Assembly: GCA_044225795.1 (NCBI GenBank)
Contig: JBGAIF010000001.1
Coordinates: forward strand, 806,001-870,000
Source of the DNA: Nemorincola sp044225795
Lineage (GTDB): Bacteria; Bacteroidota; Bacteroidia; Chitinophagales; Chitinophagaceae
Length of the DNA stretch: 64,000 nt
Direction: 5' to 3'
Part shown: in pieces, positions 1 through 11,500 of the stretch
Layout: each line of letters begins with the position of its first letter
Numbering within the stretch: the first letter of the stretch is position 1
Made by a program: the position numbers and the translations under genes
Notes under the pieces: generated by a model
Told to the model about the DNA's origin: nothing
Database searches by the model: none
Seen by the model: only the letters and a program-made list of their open reading frames with translations

Positions 1-3000
1 TTAGGTGTGTATTCTTTAACTATTGATATGGTTGGTGCACGAGGAGGATTTACTTGCGCATATGGAACTACAACGAGTTTCGGTAACGGCGGACGCGTAA
101 AAGGTACCATGGCAGTAACTCCCGGTATGGTTTTGCAAATGACAGTCGGCGGTCAAGGTGCACAAGGATGTTCTTGTTGCGGTGGTAGCGTGGCTAATGC
201 AGGCGGCTACAATGGTGGCGGCAAGGGATGCAACTATGGCGGCGGTGGCGGCGGTGCCACAGATATCAGGGTGAGTCCGTATAGCTATTCTGAGCGCGTA
301 GTGGTTGCCGGCGGCGGCGGCGGTTGGGGTGCTCAAGGCTGCAATAGTGAATATGGCGGTAATGGCGGTGGCCTTACAGGGGGCGTAGGTTATATGTGCG
401 GGACAACATCAGGATATTTTTGTTATGTAGGCCAAGGTGGCTCTCAAACAGCTGGCGGACAAGGCGCAACATGCGGCCCTGGCCAAAATGGTGGTTTTGG
501 CCCTGGCGGTAATGCCTATGCTTCGGGTTATTATGCCGGTGCCGGCGGCGGCGGCGGTTATTGGGGTGGCGGCGGCGGCTATTACTATGGCGCCGGCGGC
601 GGCGGGTCTTCGTATGCAAATCCGACATATATTTCCGGGGTAAACCATACTCAAGGCTACTACGATGCTGCAATCGGTAATAATGGTAAAATCAGTATTA
701 CAGCTAATTGTACATCTCCTGTGAAAGGAGCTATTGTAGGTGCTTCAGCTCACTGTGGAAGTGGAAATACAGTATTATATACTAACCCAACCGGATCGGC
801 TGGTGGTGTATGGAGTACTGATAATACTTTAGTTGCAACTATTGATCCGGGTACCGGAATACTTACGACAACAGGCATTGGCACGGCTACGATAAGTTAT
901 AATCTTGACTACGGCGGGTGCGGTATTACTACTGCTACAATGGTAACAACTGTAAACAGTATACCATCTCCTATAGCCGGAACTCCTATAGTTTGCCAGA
1001 ATGGTACAGTTCAGGTGTTTGATGGCGGCGGTGGTACCTGGAGCAGCGGCAACGTTGGCCTTGCTACGGTGACCCCTGGCCCGGGAATTTCAGGCGGTGT
1101 CATCACCGGTGTAAATGCAGGCAACCCTGTGATCACCTATACGCTTCCGACGGGATGTCAAACAACTATTACAGCTACAGTTAATCCGAATCCAAGTGCT
1201 ATAACCGGCCCTACACAGATGTGTAATGGTGGCTCTGTGACACTGAGCGATGCAACAAGTGGTGGTGTATGGTCGACAAACTCAACGATCACTGCAATAG
1301 ATCCGGGCGGAAACATAACAACAGTAAATACTTCTCAGTCTGTGGCGGAAGTTTCTACCGTAATGTATCAATTGTCATCAACAGGATGCTTCACGACCAG
1401 AAACTTTACTACCAATGCGAATCCGACACCATATACTATATATGACTATTTCGGAAGCGGCATACACTATTGCTCTAATGACCCTGCAGGTGGAACAGAT
1501 GTTCAGCTTCAATTGTCGGAGCCTGGCGTAAATTACCAGGTATATAAAAACATGATACCATACGGTACCCCAACAGCGGGAACAGGTGGTGCAATAGACT
1601 TTGGAAACCTGGCAGCGGGAAGTTATACCGCTGTGGGTGTGAATGGCACCACAGGATGTGTTAATAACATGCTGGGTACTGCTGATGTGTTTGTTGACCC
1701 TGCTCCGTTCCGTGCCAATCTGACACTGGGTGGTAATCTGAACGTGACGCAATGTTCTAATATCACAACATTGCCAGACGTGACACTTGACAACTCTGAG
1801 ACCGGAGTTCAGTATTTATTATATCAGAACAATACGCTTATAGACGCGCAAATGGGTTCAACAGGTAATCCGATCACATTTAACCCATATACTCCTGCCG
1901 CGTATAATGTATTTTATGTAATAGCACAAAATGTGCTGTTGCCTACAGCTTGTACAGATACAATGCTGAATATGCCGTCACTGACCATTATGCCTGTGCC
2001 TAATGTAGACACCGTTGCCGGAACTGCAAGTTTCTGCCCCGGTGGTGGTGCGCATGTGAAGCTGAAGTATTCAAATCCGGGTATCAATTACCAGTTGTAC
2101 AGGAACGGATCTTCTGTAGGTGGTATCCTTCCGGGATCAAGCTCAGGCATTGATTTTGGTGTGTACTCAACACCCGGGTCATATACTGTGATCGGGACAA
2201 ATGCAATGACGGGCTGCTTCAGCAATATGTATGACAGTGCTGTACTGAGTTACAACCCCGTACCTAACATAGATACATTGTCCGGCGGCGGCGCATATTG
2301 TGCCGGAGGTACTGGCATTGATCTGCAAATGAACAATACTGAATCAGGAACGACATACCAATTGTGGATAGGTGGTACTACGCTTGCTACTACTATGGTA
2401 GGTAGCGGTGCTATGTCTTCATTCGGACCGCAGTTCACACAGGGAGTTTATACTGTTGTTGCCAAGAATATCTATGGTTGTACTTCTAACCAAAACGGAT
2501 CTTCTGTGATAACAGTGAACCCACTGCCGAAACAATACGTTATGAATGGCGGCGGCAGTTTCTGTATGAATGGTGCAGGTGTTTCTGTAGGTGTTGACTC
2601 TTCTGAGCTTGGCATTACCTACCAACTGCTGTACAACACAACACCTTCAGGTGGCGCGTTGAGCGGCTCGGGACTGAACCTGGATTTTGGTTTACAGACC
2701 AACCAAGGTAACTATACCGTACTTGCGACGAACCCATCTACATCGTGCACAAGCATGATGCTGGGAACATCTATAGTTAGCATCAATGTATTACCTGTTC
2801 AATATCCGGTGACAGGCGGCGGCAATTACTGTATTGGTACAGCCGGCTCTTTTGTAAATCTTGGATATGGAGCATTGGGTGTAGATTATCAACTTTATAA
2901 TAACGGATCTGCTGTAGGTCCGGTAATGCATGGCGGTAATTCAGCATTGTCTTTCGGCCAGCAGACCGGTCTCGGACTATACACAGTAATGGGAACGAAC

Positions 3001-5493
3001 ACTACTACCGGCTGTAGCGATACGATGGCCAATGGTGTGACTGTAACCAGCAGCCCATCGCCAAGTGTATATATGGTGACTGCCAGCGGAAGCAGCTATT
3101 GCTCCGGTGGTGCAGGTGTTGACGTAATGCTCAGCAGCTCTGAAGCAGGTGTTAACTACCAGTTCTACCATACCGGCCTGCCACAAGGCGCGGCATTGCC
3201 AGGTACTGGCCTGAGTCTTGACTTTGGCAACCAAACATTGCCAGGCTCTTATACTGTGGTGGCCACCAATGGTACTACGGGCTGCGCCAGCAATATGTTT
3301 GGCAGCGCTGTTGTGACCATCAACGCATTGCCTACAATATATACAGTAACAGGTGGTGGTGATTACTGTGCAGGTTCAGGTGGTGTAAATGTAGGACTGA
3401 CCAAGTCTGACACCTGGATCAACTACCAGCTTTATGTGAATGGTATGCCATCTGGTAGCGCTGTGCCGGGCAACGGCAGCGCACTGAGCTTTGGAATGCA
3501 GACTGCAACAGGCACTTACCAGGTAATCGCGACCAATCCGCTGACAACTTGTTCATCAATGATGAACGGATCAACAGTTGTAAATTCCAAACCTGCACCT
3601 AATGTATACTCTGTAACCGGTGGCGGTAGCTACTGTATGGGTGGTACGGGTATGACGGTTGGCTTGTCTAACTCTGATGCAGGAGTAAGCTACCAGCTTT
3701 ATAATGGTATGACAACAATGGGTTCTGCGCTTACAGGTAACAACCTTCCTTTGAGCTTTGGTCTGCAGTCTGCCGCAGGGGGATATACAGTAGTTGCTAC
3801 TACAGTATCTTCCGGCTGTAAGGCGACAATGTCCGGCAGCGCCAATATTTCTATCAATTCATTACCAAGCCAGTTCACCGTATATGGTGGTGGTTCATAC
3901 TGCACCGGAACTCCGGCACCGCATGTAATGCTTAGCGGATCGGTGATCGGCACAAACTACCAACTGTACAAATCAGGAACTCCGGTTGGCACATTTGTTA
4001 CAGCTACGGGTGCAGCCCTCGACTTTGGCGCACAAGCCGCTACAGGTGCATATACCATTATCGGAACTGACGCACTTACCGGCTGCTCAAACAGCATGGT
4101 ATCTACTGTGAACATAACTGAGAACCTCGCACCTGATAAATACACTGTTACAGGCGGCGGACACTACTGTGCCGGTAAGCCGGGCGTTAATGTTGGGCTG
4201 TCCTGGTCAGTAGCAGGAATCAGCTACCAGCTGATGAAGGGTGGTTCTCCTGTAGGTATGGCACTCGGTGGCGGCGGTCTGGCACTTGACTTTGGTATCA
4301 AGACTGACGCAGGTACTTATTCAGTTGTAGCGACCAATCCTTCAACAGGGTGTTCTCAGACAATGGATGGCAGCGCTGTGATCGCAATTGATCCTACGTT
4401 CGTACCTACTTCGAAGATCATTACCAGCTCGGGCATTGCAGACACTGTTTGTGCCGGAAACACTGATTCGTTCTACGTGATGACAACCGGCGCGGGAACT
4501 ATGCCAAGCTATACCTGGAAGGTAAATGGTGTGATCAAGGGCTTTGGGGCGTCTTACAGCTACATACCTGCTAATGGCGATGTGCTTTCAGTGATGGTGA
4601 ACAGCAGCGAAGCCTGTGCTTCTCCGGGATCGAGCAGCGATATGATGATGATCACTGTTAAGCCTTACCAGATGCCTTCTGTAACGCTGACCGCAGATCC
4701 AGGATCTTCAGTTTGTGCAGGTACAACTGCCACATATAATGCAACTGTGGTGAACGGAGGATATACACCAGATATGAACTGGATCAAGAACAGCGTTATT
4801 GTAGCAACCAATACTACTACGTATAGCTATATTCCTAACGATAAGGATGTGATCATCTTCATGCTTGGCAGTTCTTATCCTTGCCGCCTGAAGGATACTG
4901 TGTTCAGTAATACCTTCAAGATGGCCGTGGATGCGTCCATACCGCCAACTGTGACGATCTTCGCACGCCGTGGTACTACTATTATGGCCGGACAACTGGA
5001 TACATTCGAGGCTATTGTTTCGAATGCGGGTACCGATCCTAAGTTCCAGTGGTTCAAGAACAGCACGCCGATACCTGGCGCGAACAGCGCTAAGTACATC
5101 AGCAGAGAGTTCTTCGATCATGACTCGCTGACAGTACAGGTAACGAGCAGCGGAGCCTGCGGTATGTCGTCTTTCAACTCTACGATCATATCTCTGAACA
5201 ACCTTGGCACACGCCAGGTGAGCATCAGCAACGGAGATGTACGTGTGATACCGAACCCTAACAAGGGAGCATTTGACATCAAGGGATCATTGGGTGTGCA
5301 GACAGATGAGGAAGTATCTCTGGAGATCACCAATATGCTGGGCCAGACCGTATACAGAAATACAGTTACGGCTCGTGACGGCAACATCAGTGAGCATGTG
5401 AAACTTGACAATAATATTGCGAGCGGCATGTACTTGCTGAATCTGCGCTCAGGTGCAACTCAGAATATTTATCACATCGTTATAGAACAATAA
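1..5493 (+). CDS. Giant T9SS-secreted adhesin-like repeat protein 1 (5' partial)
   Basis: The frame is open at the window edge, so the start, signal peptide and first residues lie upstream; alignment to the two paralogues downstream suggests about 50 residues are missing. Domains, numbered from the first in-window GTG at base 7: glycine-rich head about 10-235, Big2-like Ig modules about 240-470, eleven repeats of about 89 residues (477-1460), three Ig-like modules with W-x-KN/VN cores (1460-1735), and a type A T9SS sorting domain (VIPNPNKGAFDI, then NMLGQTVY and GMYLLNLRSG). Each repeat holds a YC or FC near its start and a GC near its end, so one disulfide per repeat is likely. Unlike its paralogues it has no HYDIN/SPD-2-like module after the head. 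I infer a surface-anchored or secreted adhesin; the ligand is unknown. Confidence 0.85.
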   Translation, partial: LGVYSLTIDMVGARGGFTCAYGTTTSFGNGGRVKGTMAVTPGMVLQMTVGGQGAQGCSCCGGSVANAGGYNGGGKGCNYGGGGGGATDIRVSPYSYSERVVVAGGGGGWGAQGCNSEYGGNGGGLTGGVGYMCGTTSGYFCYVGQGGSQTAGGQGATCGPGQNGGFGPGGNAYASGYYAGAGGGGGYWGGGGGYYYGAGGGGSSYANPTYISGVNHTQGYYDAAIGNNGKISITANCTSPVKGAIVGASAHCGSGNTVLYTNPTGSAGGVWSTDNTLVATIDPGTGILTTTGIGTATISYNLDYGGCGITTATMVTTVNSIPSPIAGTPIVCQNGTVQVFDGGGGTWSSGNVGLATVTPGPGISGGVITGVNAGNPVITYTLPTGCQTTITATVNPNPSAITGPTQMCNGGSVTLSDATSGGVWSTNSTITAIDPGGNITTVNTSQSVAEVSTVMYQLSSTGCFTTRNFTTNANPTPYTIYDYFGSGIHYCSNDPAGGTDVQLQLSEPGVNYQVYKNMIPYGTPTAGTGGAIDFGNLAAGSYTAVGVNGTTGCVNNMLGTADVFVDPAPFRANLTLGGNLNVTQCSNITTLPDVTLDNSETGVQYLLYQNNTLIDAQMGSTGNPITFNPYTPAAYNVFYVIAQNVLLPTACTDTMLNMPSLTIMPVPNVDTVAGTASFCPGGGAHVKLKYSNPGINYQLYRNGSSVGGILPGSSSGIDFGVYSTPGSYTVIGTNAMTGCFSNMYDSAVLSYNPVPNIDTLSGGGAYCAGGTGIDLQMNNTESGTTYQLWIGGTTLATTMVGSGAMSSFGPQFTQGVYTVVAKNIYGCTSNQNGSSVITVNPLPKQYVMNGGGSFCMNGAGVSVGVDSSELGITYQLLYNTTPSGGALSGSGLNLDFGLQTNQGNYTVLATNPSTSCTSMMLGTSIVSINVLPVQYPVTGGGNYCIGTAGSFVNLGYGALGVDYQLYNNGSAVGPVMHGGNSALSFGQQTGLGLYTVMGTNTTTGCSDTMANGVTVTSSPSPSVYMVTASGSSYCSGGAGVDVMLSSSEAGVNYQFYHTGLPQGAALPGTGLSLDFGNQTLPGSYTVVATNGTTGCASNMFGSAVVTINALPTIYTVTGGGDYCAGSGGVNVGLTKSDTWINYQLYVNGMPSGSAVPGNGSALSFGMQTATGTYQVIATNPLTTCSSMMNGSTVVNSKPAPNVYSVTGGGSYCMGGTGMTVGLSNSDAGVSYQLYNGMTTMGSALTGNNLPLSFGLQSAAGGYTVVATTVSSGCKATMSGSANISINSLPSQFTVYGGGSYCTGTPAPHVMLSGSVIGTNYQLYKSGTPVGTFVTATGAALDFGAQAATGAYTIIGTDALTGCSNSMVSTVNITENLAPDKYTVTGGGHYCAGKPGVNVGLSWSVAGISYQLMKGGSPVGMALGGGGLALDFGIKTDAGTYSVVATNPSTGCSQTMDGSAVIAIDPTFVPTSKIITSSGIADTVCAGNTDSFYVMTTGAGTMPSYTWKVNGVIKGFGASYSYIPANGDVLSVMVNSSEACASPGSSSDMMMITVKPYQMPSVTLTADPGSSVCAGTTATYNATVVNGGYTPDMNWIKNSVIVATNTTTYSYIPNDKDVIIFMLGSSYPCRLKDTVFSNTFKMAVDASIPPTVTIFARRGTTIMAGQLDTFEAIVSNAGTDPKFQWFKNSTPIPGANSAKYISREFFDHDSLTVQVTSSGACGMSSFNSTIISLNNLGTRQVSISNGDVRVIPNPNKGAFDIKGSLGVQTDEEVSLEITNMLGQTVYRNTVTARDGNISEHVKLDNNIASGMYLLNLRSGATQNIYHIVIEQ

Positions 5494-5502
5494 AAAATTA
5501 AC

Positions 5503-5531
5503 GGATAGCTCCTACGGGAGCTATCCATCTT
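5503..5531 (+). terminator. Intrinsic terminator after adhesin 1
   Basis: A perfect 10-bp stem GGATAGCTCC/GGAGCTATCC with a TACG tetraloop lies 9 bases after the stop codon. The T tract that follows (ATCTTTA) is weak, but hairpin and position fit an intrinsic terminator separating this gene from the next adhesin. Confidence 0.7.
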
Positions 5532-5559
5532 TAGATAAGTACCTCAAAATAATAGCTAT

Positions 5560-8500
5560 ATGAAACGATCTTACTTTTCAAAGCTTATTGCCCTAACCGC
5601 TACGTTCCTGGGACTGAATGCAGCGAACTATGCCCAAACTCCCTGCTATAATGTGGGTGGTGTCACATCGACGTATACAGTGCCATCGGGATGTACTGCC
5701 GTGAAAATAGATATGGCAGGTGCCGTTGGTGGTACCGGAAACTCGGGTTCGCATGGTGGCTATGGTGGCCGTGTTGTTGCCAACCTGAATGTAAGTACGG
5801 GTCAACAGTTGTTTGTATTCGTCGGTGGTCGTGGAACCAACGGTAACGGTACGGTGTCTGTTAAGAACGGTGGCCCTAACGGAGCCGGCGGACAGGCATT
5901 TGGCGGAAACGGCTACTACCAGGGTGGTGGTGGCGGTGGCGCCACTGATATCCGTGTGGGTGGTACCGCATTATCGAGCCGTGTGCTTGTAGCCGGTGGT
6001 GGCGGAGGATCGGGACAGAACTGTAACTCAACTAACGAATATGGCGGTGATGGCGGTGGCCTTACCGGCGGAACAGGATATGAGTGTGGAGTACAAGATC
6101 CGTGTGTTTGTGGTGTGGGTGGTACCCAGACAGGTGCCGGTGGAGGTTCTACCTGCTACCAGAGCTCCACTTCGGGTGGACCTAACGGTTATGGTGGTAC
6201 AAACACTTCATGGACCGGTGGTGGCGGCGGTGGCTACTGGGGTGGCGGCATAGGCTACTATGGCGGCGGCGGCGGCGGTTCGTCGTATATTGCCGGATCC
6301 GGTGTAAGCGGTGCTTCTACAACGTCAGGGTATAACAACGGTGACGGATATGCGTGCATCACTCCACTTGTTCCAACAGTAACATCGGCAACACCTTCTT
6401 TTGATTTTGGTACAATACCAGTGGGAACATACTCTGTTCCACAGTCTACAACAATAACCGGCAGTTATCTTGTGCCATCAAGCGGAACATGTACTGTATC
6501 TATACCATCGAATTATGAAGCATATGACATAACAACAAGTACATGGGTGTCTTCCTTGACGATAAACTATTCCGGTGCCGGCTTTACAACCACACTTATC
6601 ATTCGCTTTAAGCCAACTGCGCCGATCACATTCAGTAATATCATAACAGTGACCGGAGGTGGCCTTACATTGCCTTACCAGATACCAGTAACCGGTGCCG
6701 GTTCAAACACGGCTTGTTCGGGTACGCCTACAGCCGGCACAACAAATGTTTCTCCGGCTACGGGTGGTACAGGAACCTACTTCCTGCTGACACTTGGCGG
6801 CGCAAGTTCGGCTACAGGTTATACTTACCAGTGGCAATCTTCTGCAGCAAGCTCCGGCCCCTGGACAAACATCCCCGGTGCTATTGGGGTATCTCATGTA
6901 ATAAAAGGCATCAGTGCTACAACGTATTATCGTTGCGTAGTTACCTGCCCTTCGGGTTCATTTGCTAACTCTACTGTTGGTGTTGCTACGTTCGCTGCAG
7001 GGTACTATGCAACCGGATGTTCAGGTACCCCTTCTCCGGGCATCACCTGGCCAACTGTGACGCAAGGTTGCAGTCCGTTCAGCACAGATATCTGGCAGGT
7101 AGGCGCTACCTGGGACTCAGGTATCGTACATAAGTGGCAGACATCGGCGGATGGCCTGGCATGGACCGACATACCGAGCTCGAATGTAACCGCTATCAGG
7201 AGGTCTATCACGTCTACTGTTTATTACAGGGATATGATCACATGTCTTGTCAGCGGAGCCAGCGTTGTGAGCAATCCGCAAAAAATAACTCTTGACAATC
7301 CACCTTCTCCAATAGTAGGTGCGACTAAAATATGCAGTGCAGTGCCATCTCCATTCGGAGATCCTACACCTTCGGGTACCTGGAGCAGCAGTAATATCGC
7401 TATTGCGCAGGTAGACCCTACGGGCCTTGTAACCGGCGTTGGCGGTGGTACGGCAACTATCAGCTATACATTGACCACAGGCTGCTATGCAACAAGCGAC
7501 GTTACAGTAAATATGTCTCCAGCTGCGCTCACCGGTAATACTAATGTATGTACCGGGCTGACCACTTCACTCAGCAGTACTACCGCAGGTGGTGCGTGGA
7601 GCAGCAGTGATATCACTATGGCTACAGTTGACCCATCGGGCGTTGTTACCGGTGTTTCAGTTGGCATTCCATATATCAGTTATGTAATGCCTTCGGGATG
7701 TGCACGCGTAGCCGCAGTGAATGTTAATCAGCAGCCTGCCCCTATCGGCGGACCATCGTCTGTGTGTGAGGGTGCAAGCCTGACGCTGACTGAATCTATT
7801 TCAGGTGGCACATGGGTGAGCAGCAACTCATTCCAGGTGAGTGTAAACTCCAGTACAGGATTTGTAACAGGTATTCTTGCAGGATCTTCACCAACCATTT
7901 CGTACTCATTACCCGGTGGTTGTACCGTAACTAAGCCAATGACCGTTAATTCATTACCAGGTGCTATCAGTGGGCCGGCCGTAGTTTGCCAGGGTTCCGT
8001 TGTTACCCTGTCTGACGGTGGTACCGGTACCTGGAGCAGCAGTAATACATCGATAGCTACGATAGTACCGAGCACAGGTGATATCACCGGAGTAAGTGGC
8101 GGTACTGTTACTGTTACCTATACTTTGTCTGGTACAGGATGTAAGGCAACAAAGATGATGAATGTGAATGTAGCGCCAACCCAGTTTACCGTAACTGGCG
8201 GAGGCGGGTACTGTGCCGGCGGACCCGGCGCTCATGTAGGTTTGAGTGGTTCTACTGTGGGTATCAACTATGATCTTTACAACTCTTCAGGATATGTGAC
8301 CACTGTAGCCGGTTCTAACTCAGGCCTCGATTTCGGAACATGGCCTGCGGAAATATATAAGGTAAAGGGTGTTGATGCATCGGGCTGTGTGAGGAATATG
8401 TCGGACAGTGCTATTGTTGTTTCTAACCCACTGCCTACAGACTTCCCAATGTCTCTCGGATCTGTTAACTACTGTGCCGGTACCGGAGGCGTTGATGTAA

Positions 8501-11500
8501 CGATAAGCGGTTCTCAGACCGGTGTTTACTACCAATTGATGTATGGTTCTATCAATTCAGGATTGGCTGTGCCTGGTACAGGTTCAGGTGTACTTCACTT
8601 TGGTAAGCGTACTGCTGCAGGTAACTATACTGTAGTGGCAACGAATACATCTACATTGTGCAGCGCTACCATGAGTGGCATGACCATGATCAACATTAAT
8701 AATAACCCGGTTGTTTACCCGATCAGCGCAAGTGCAACATCTTACTGCGCAGGTGGCACAGGAGTGGAGATCACAATGAATACTTCTGATCCGACGATAG
8801 CTTATTACCTGTACCAGAATGGCGTTAATACAGGTATCAACTCTATGGGTAACGGCAGCGGACCGATATCTTTCGGATTCCAGACTGCCGCAGGAACTTA
8901 TACTGTAGTTGGCTATGACGGAAACACTCCAACATGTACGAGCCTGATGTCCGGTTCTGCACCAGTAAGTATCAATACACTTCCTGCCAAGCAGACCATG
9001 ACCGGTGGTGGTACTTATTGCTCAGGTGGTTCCGGTGCACATATTGGTCTGAACTATTCAGTAAACGGTATCAATTACCAATTGATGAATGGTGGTGTAT
9101 TGGTTTCCGGTACATCTAAGCCGGGTTCTAATTCAGCTCTTGACTTCGGATTCCAGACAGCAGCGGGCGCTTACACAGTACTCGCTACTAATTCTATAAC
9201 CGGCTGTATTGACACAATGACCGGGACAAAGAATATCAATATCAACATGCCTCCTACGCCTTATAACGTAACCGGAGGCGGCCCTTACTGTCTTGGTACA
9301 GGCGGCTCTGTGATCGGTATGATCTCTTCTGATCCAGGTATCACATACAGGCTTTACAGAGGTTCTACGTTGGTAGGCAGTGCGGTAGGAACAGGCTCCG
9401 GATTCCCATTCGGCTCCTTTACAACTGCGGGTACCTATACTGTTACCGCTTATGATCCGTCGACAGGCTGTTCAGGACCTATGACAGGTTCTGCAACGGT
9501 TACTATCAGTGCATTGCCTGTAGCCTACAAGCTGTCGGTAAGCAACGGCGGACATTATTGTGCAGGCGGTACAGGTGTCAGCATCATGCTTGACAATTCT
9601 GATGCCAATGTACAGTATATACTATATGATGTTAGTGGTCCGGTGAACTCTGTTACAAGCACCGGCGGCCCGATAAACTTCGGTACCTATTCAAGTTCGG
9701 GATCTTATTATGCAACTGCACTTAATCCTGCAGGATGTGTAAATAACATGATAGGCCTGGTGAATATCACTATTGATCCGCTGCCTGCTGTGTATACGGT
9801 AACAACAAGCGGAACCGGCAACTATTGCCAGGGCGGTAGTGGCCTTCATGTGAAGCTCTCCGGTTCGAATAAGGGTATCAATTACCAATTGTCAGGCCCG
9901 GGTGGCCCACTTGGCGCACCGATAGGCGGAACTAATGCTTCTCTTGACTTTGGTGTGCAAATGGCTGCAGGAAATTACGATGTAGTTGCTACCAACGCTA
10001 TGACAGGCTGTCAAAGTAACATGTCGGGACCTGCAACTATCAATGTGATACCACTGCCATTGCAGTACACATTGACCACTGCTGCTCTGACTACAGCCGA
10101 AAACTATTGTCCAGGCGGCACCGGTATAGATCTGCAACTGAGTGGTTCTGATAATGGTGTTGATTATAAGTTGTATAACAATGGCAGCTATGTAGGCCAT
10201 ATGTACGGGGCCGCTGCGATGCTTGACTTTGGTTATAATCCTAAAGGCAAGTATACGGTGGTTGCTACTGACACAACTTATGGATGTATGAGCAACATGG
10301 TCAATACAGTAAATATTGACAATTATGCATTGCCTAATCCATATCCTGTAACAGGTGGCGGCGTTTCTTATTGTGCACTTGATGCAGGCGCTCCGGTAGG
10401 GCTTGGAAACTCAGCTTCCGGCGTGAAATACCAGCTCTCTAATACGAGTGGCCCTGTAGGTGCTCCGATCGCTGGTACTTCCGGCAGCCCGATATCATTT
10501 GGTGATATGCCTGCCGGTACGTATACCGTATCTGCTACGGACACAACAACAACGTGTATGAACAATATGACAGGTTCTGCCGTAATACTGGCGCCATACG
10601 GCCCGTATATGCCGACAGTAACTATCTCATCTTTTGATACAATATGTTTCGGAGACTCGCTGATGTATTCTGCCAAGTATACGCATAGCGGAACAGCACC
10701 AACATTTGAGTGGGCTGTAAACGGCACAACAATAAGCAGTGGAAGCGCATGGACTTTCTGGCACAAACCATCTAAGGCACAGGAAGATACCATCACGGTA
10801 ATGATGACGAGCACTGAATATTGCATCTCTTCATCTACTGCAAACAGCAATGAGGGCAAGTTGCTCGCAAAGGCGCCGGTATCTCCAAGTGTGACGGCAT
10901 CTACGCCTAAAACAACTGTATGCGCCAGCACAACTCCTGTAGTATTTACAGCGGCCGGCTCTAATACCGGTTCTGGCCCGATCTATCAGTGGCATAAGAA
11001 TGGCGTTCTGGTAGGTACCAACAGCACCAGCTATAGCACTGCAGTAGTAGATAGTGATGTTGTATTTGTAGTGATGGCAAGCAATGCAAAATGTGCAGAT
11101 AAGAAGTTTGTGTACAGCACGCCGATAAAGATGACCGTTACAGATGTTGTAACGCCTGTGTTTGTAATACAATCTGATCCGGGAGTAGAAGTAGAGAAGG
11201 GCACGAAGGTAACGTTTACCGCTCTTGTTTCTAATGTAACATCAGGAGCTACATTCACTTACCAGTGGTCTGTGGGTGGTTCAACTGTATCAGGTGCTAC
11301 TAACGGTGTGTACACAACCAGCAACTATAATAATAATGACGCTGTAAGCTGTACTGTTACCAGTCATAATACCTGTGGCACTTCTACAGAAACTCACCAG
11401 GTATTTATGAATGTAGGTACTACAGGTCTTGTGTCCGTATCTCAGACGATCGGCAATGTAAGTGTGGTTCCAAACCCGAACAAGGGTGCATTCTCTGTGA

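Noticed and set aside
409..673. Antisense open frames rich in Arg, His or Ala over the glycine-rich heads of the adhesins
   Set aside because: They mirror GGC/GGT codon runs and recur at the same place in all three paralogues; composition bias explains them.
1438..4390. CRISPR-like array in the adhesin repeats
   Set aside because: The repeats are protein-coding, about 268 bases long and divergent at DNA level; no short identical repeats with unique spacers exist anywhere in the window.
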